Positions 63,601-64,000 of a stretch of 64,000 nt of DNA are shown here, in pieces (position 1 is the first letter of the stretch; each line of letters starts with the position of its first letter). Source of the DNA: Gymnorhina tibicen. Its lineage: Eukaryota > Chordata > Aves > Passeriformes > Artamidae. The translations under genes were made by a program, and so were the position numbers. The stretch is taken from the NCBI GenBank assembly GCA_013399875.1, contig VXAZ01001836.1, positions 682,001 to 746,000 on the forward strand, written 5' to 3'. The notes under the pieces were generated by a model. The model was given only the letters and a program-made list of their open reading frames with translations. It was not told where the DNA came from and made no database searches.

Positions 63601-64000
63601 TTCCCAAAGAAGATTCTTTTACCAGAAAGCTCTATTTCAAGTCCTAATTTAGAGGAATCCATTCCTTAGTGGTTTTTTATATATCATGACTGTCCAACTG
63701 AGAGTACACTTCAGTCTCTTGGAAAGAACCATATAATTCCAATTCTCTAGCCCAGCTATTTTTAAGTTTCAAATTTATTGCAACTTTTGGTACTATGTTT
63801 AAGGCTTTAAACAGTAAGCTCACAAACCTTACCAACACATTCTTCAGATGGCATTTTCTTATCAGAGGATGCCATTACTTCTCTTCTTTGGTAAGGGAAT
63901 GGCCAAGAGTTGCCTGCACTGGATGCATATGGAAAAATAAAGATGCTTTGTAACTTGATGCTGATTTTATAGGAATTGTGCTGTCCACCTTTATTCCATA
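60633..64000 (+). other. TTC27: Start of the next TTC27 intron (3' end outside window)
   Basis: This stretch begins with the consensus donor GTAAGT after a split Lys codon. It contains the 50-bp tandem duplication at 63530-63625 and the longest open frame of the window (62751-63284, 177 codons), which I do not recognise and treat as chance. The next TTC27 exon was searched for by eye and not found. Confidence 0.8.
63530..63625. repeat. Perfect 50-bp tandem duplication (1.9 copies)
   Basis: Bases 63530-63579 are repeated at 63580-63625 without a mismatch. The unit begins GAAGAGATGTATTGTC and ends TTTTACCAG. The second copy stops 4 bases short. Perfect identity suggests a recent replication-slippage or end-joining duplication, or possibly an assembly artefact. 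Confidence 0.97.

Noticed and set aside
60633..64000. Search for the next TTC27 exon (remaining part of the TPR begun at 60580)
   Set aside because: No stretch reading like the expected continuation (VKAF-like start after a phase 2 acceptor) was found by eye. The exon most likely lies beyond the window.
1..64000. CRISPR arrays, operons, tRNA or rRNA genes, phage-like modules
   Set aside because: No regularly spaced repeats, no dense coding, and no tRNA or rRNA signatures were noticed. The sequence is vertebrate intronic DNA.

Overview
This window looks like a piece of a bird (or at least sauropsid) nuclear genome. The sequence is AT-rich and almost entirely non-coding. It carries scattered decayed CR1 LINE fragments, some ending in the octamer-type tail ATTCTATGATTCT, and a few short coding exons with GT-AG boundaries. 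There is no sign of bacterial gene organisation.

The only gene I can support is the central part of TTC27 (tetratricopeptide repeat protein 27), on the + strand. Six exons are recognisable: 24278-24391, 46834-46929, 49012-49134, 55351-55578, 58838-58936 and 60580-60632. They join in one continuous reading frame of about 237 codons, roughly the middle quarter to third of a protein that is about 840 residues long in mammals. The first five exons are whole numbers of codons in phase 0, and the sixth ends with two bases of a split codon. Both ends of the gene lie outside the window. I could not find the exon that should precede the 24278 exon or the one that should follow 60632.

Layout: 1-24277 reads as one intron continuing from upstream. 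24392-46833 is a second very large intron. From 46834 to 60632 five exons sit within 13.8 kb. 60633-64000 is the start of another intron. The introns contain six CR1 loci: + strand at 9603, 23820 and 53711; - strand at 20928 and 35857; and a mixed-orientation locus at 57640-58205. They also hold a possible LTR scrap near 38869, several short tandem duplications (the cleanest is a perfect 50-bp unit at 63530-63625) and simple repeats.

The most interesting observations are modest. The two-part CR1 at 57640-58205 has the architecture expected of a twin-primed, 5'-inverted LINE insertion. Exon 55351-55578 is GC- and CpG-rich in an AT-rich locus and has a weak donor with an in-frame stop shortly after it. 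A CpG-clustered patch at 30699-30913 contains a TATA-like site on the - strand. I saw no convincing new biological system, and the many small ORFs look like chance open frames in intronic DNA.
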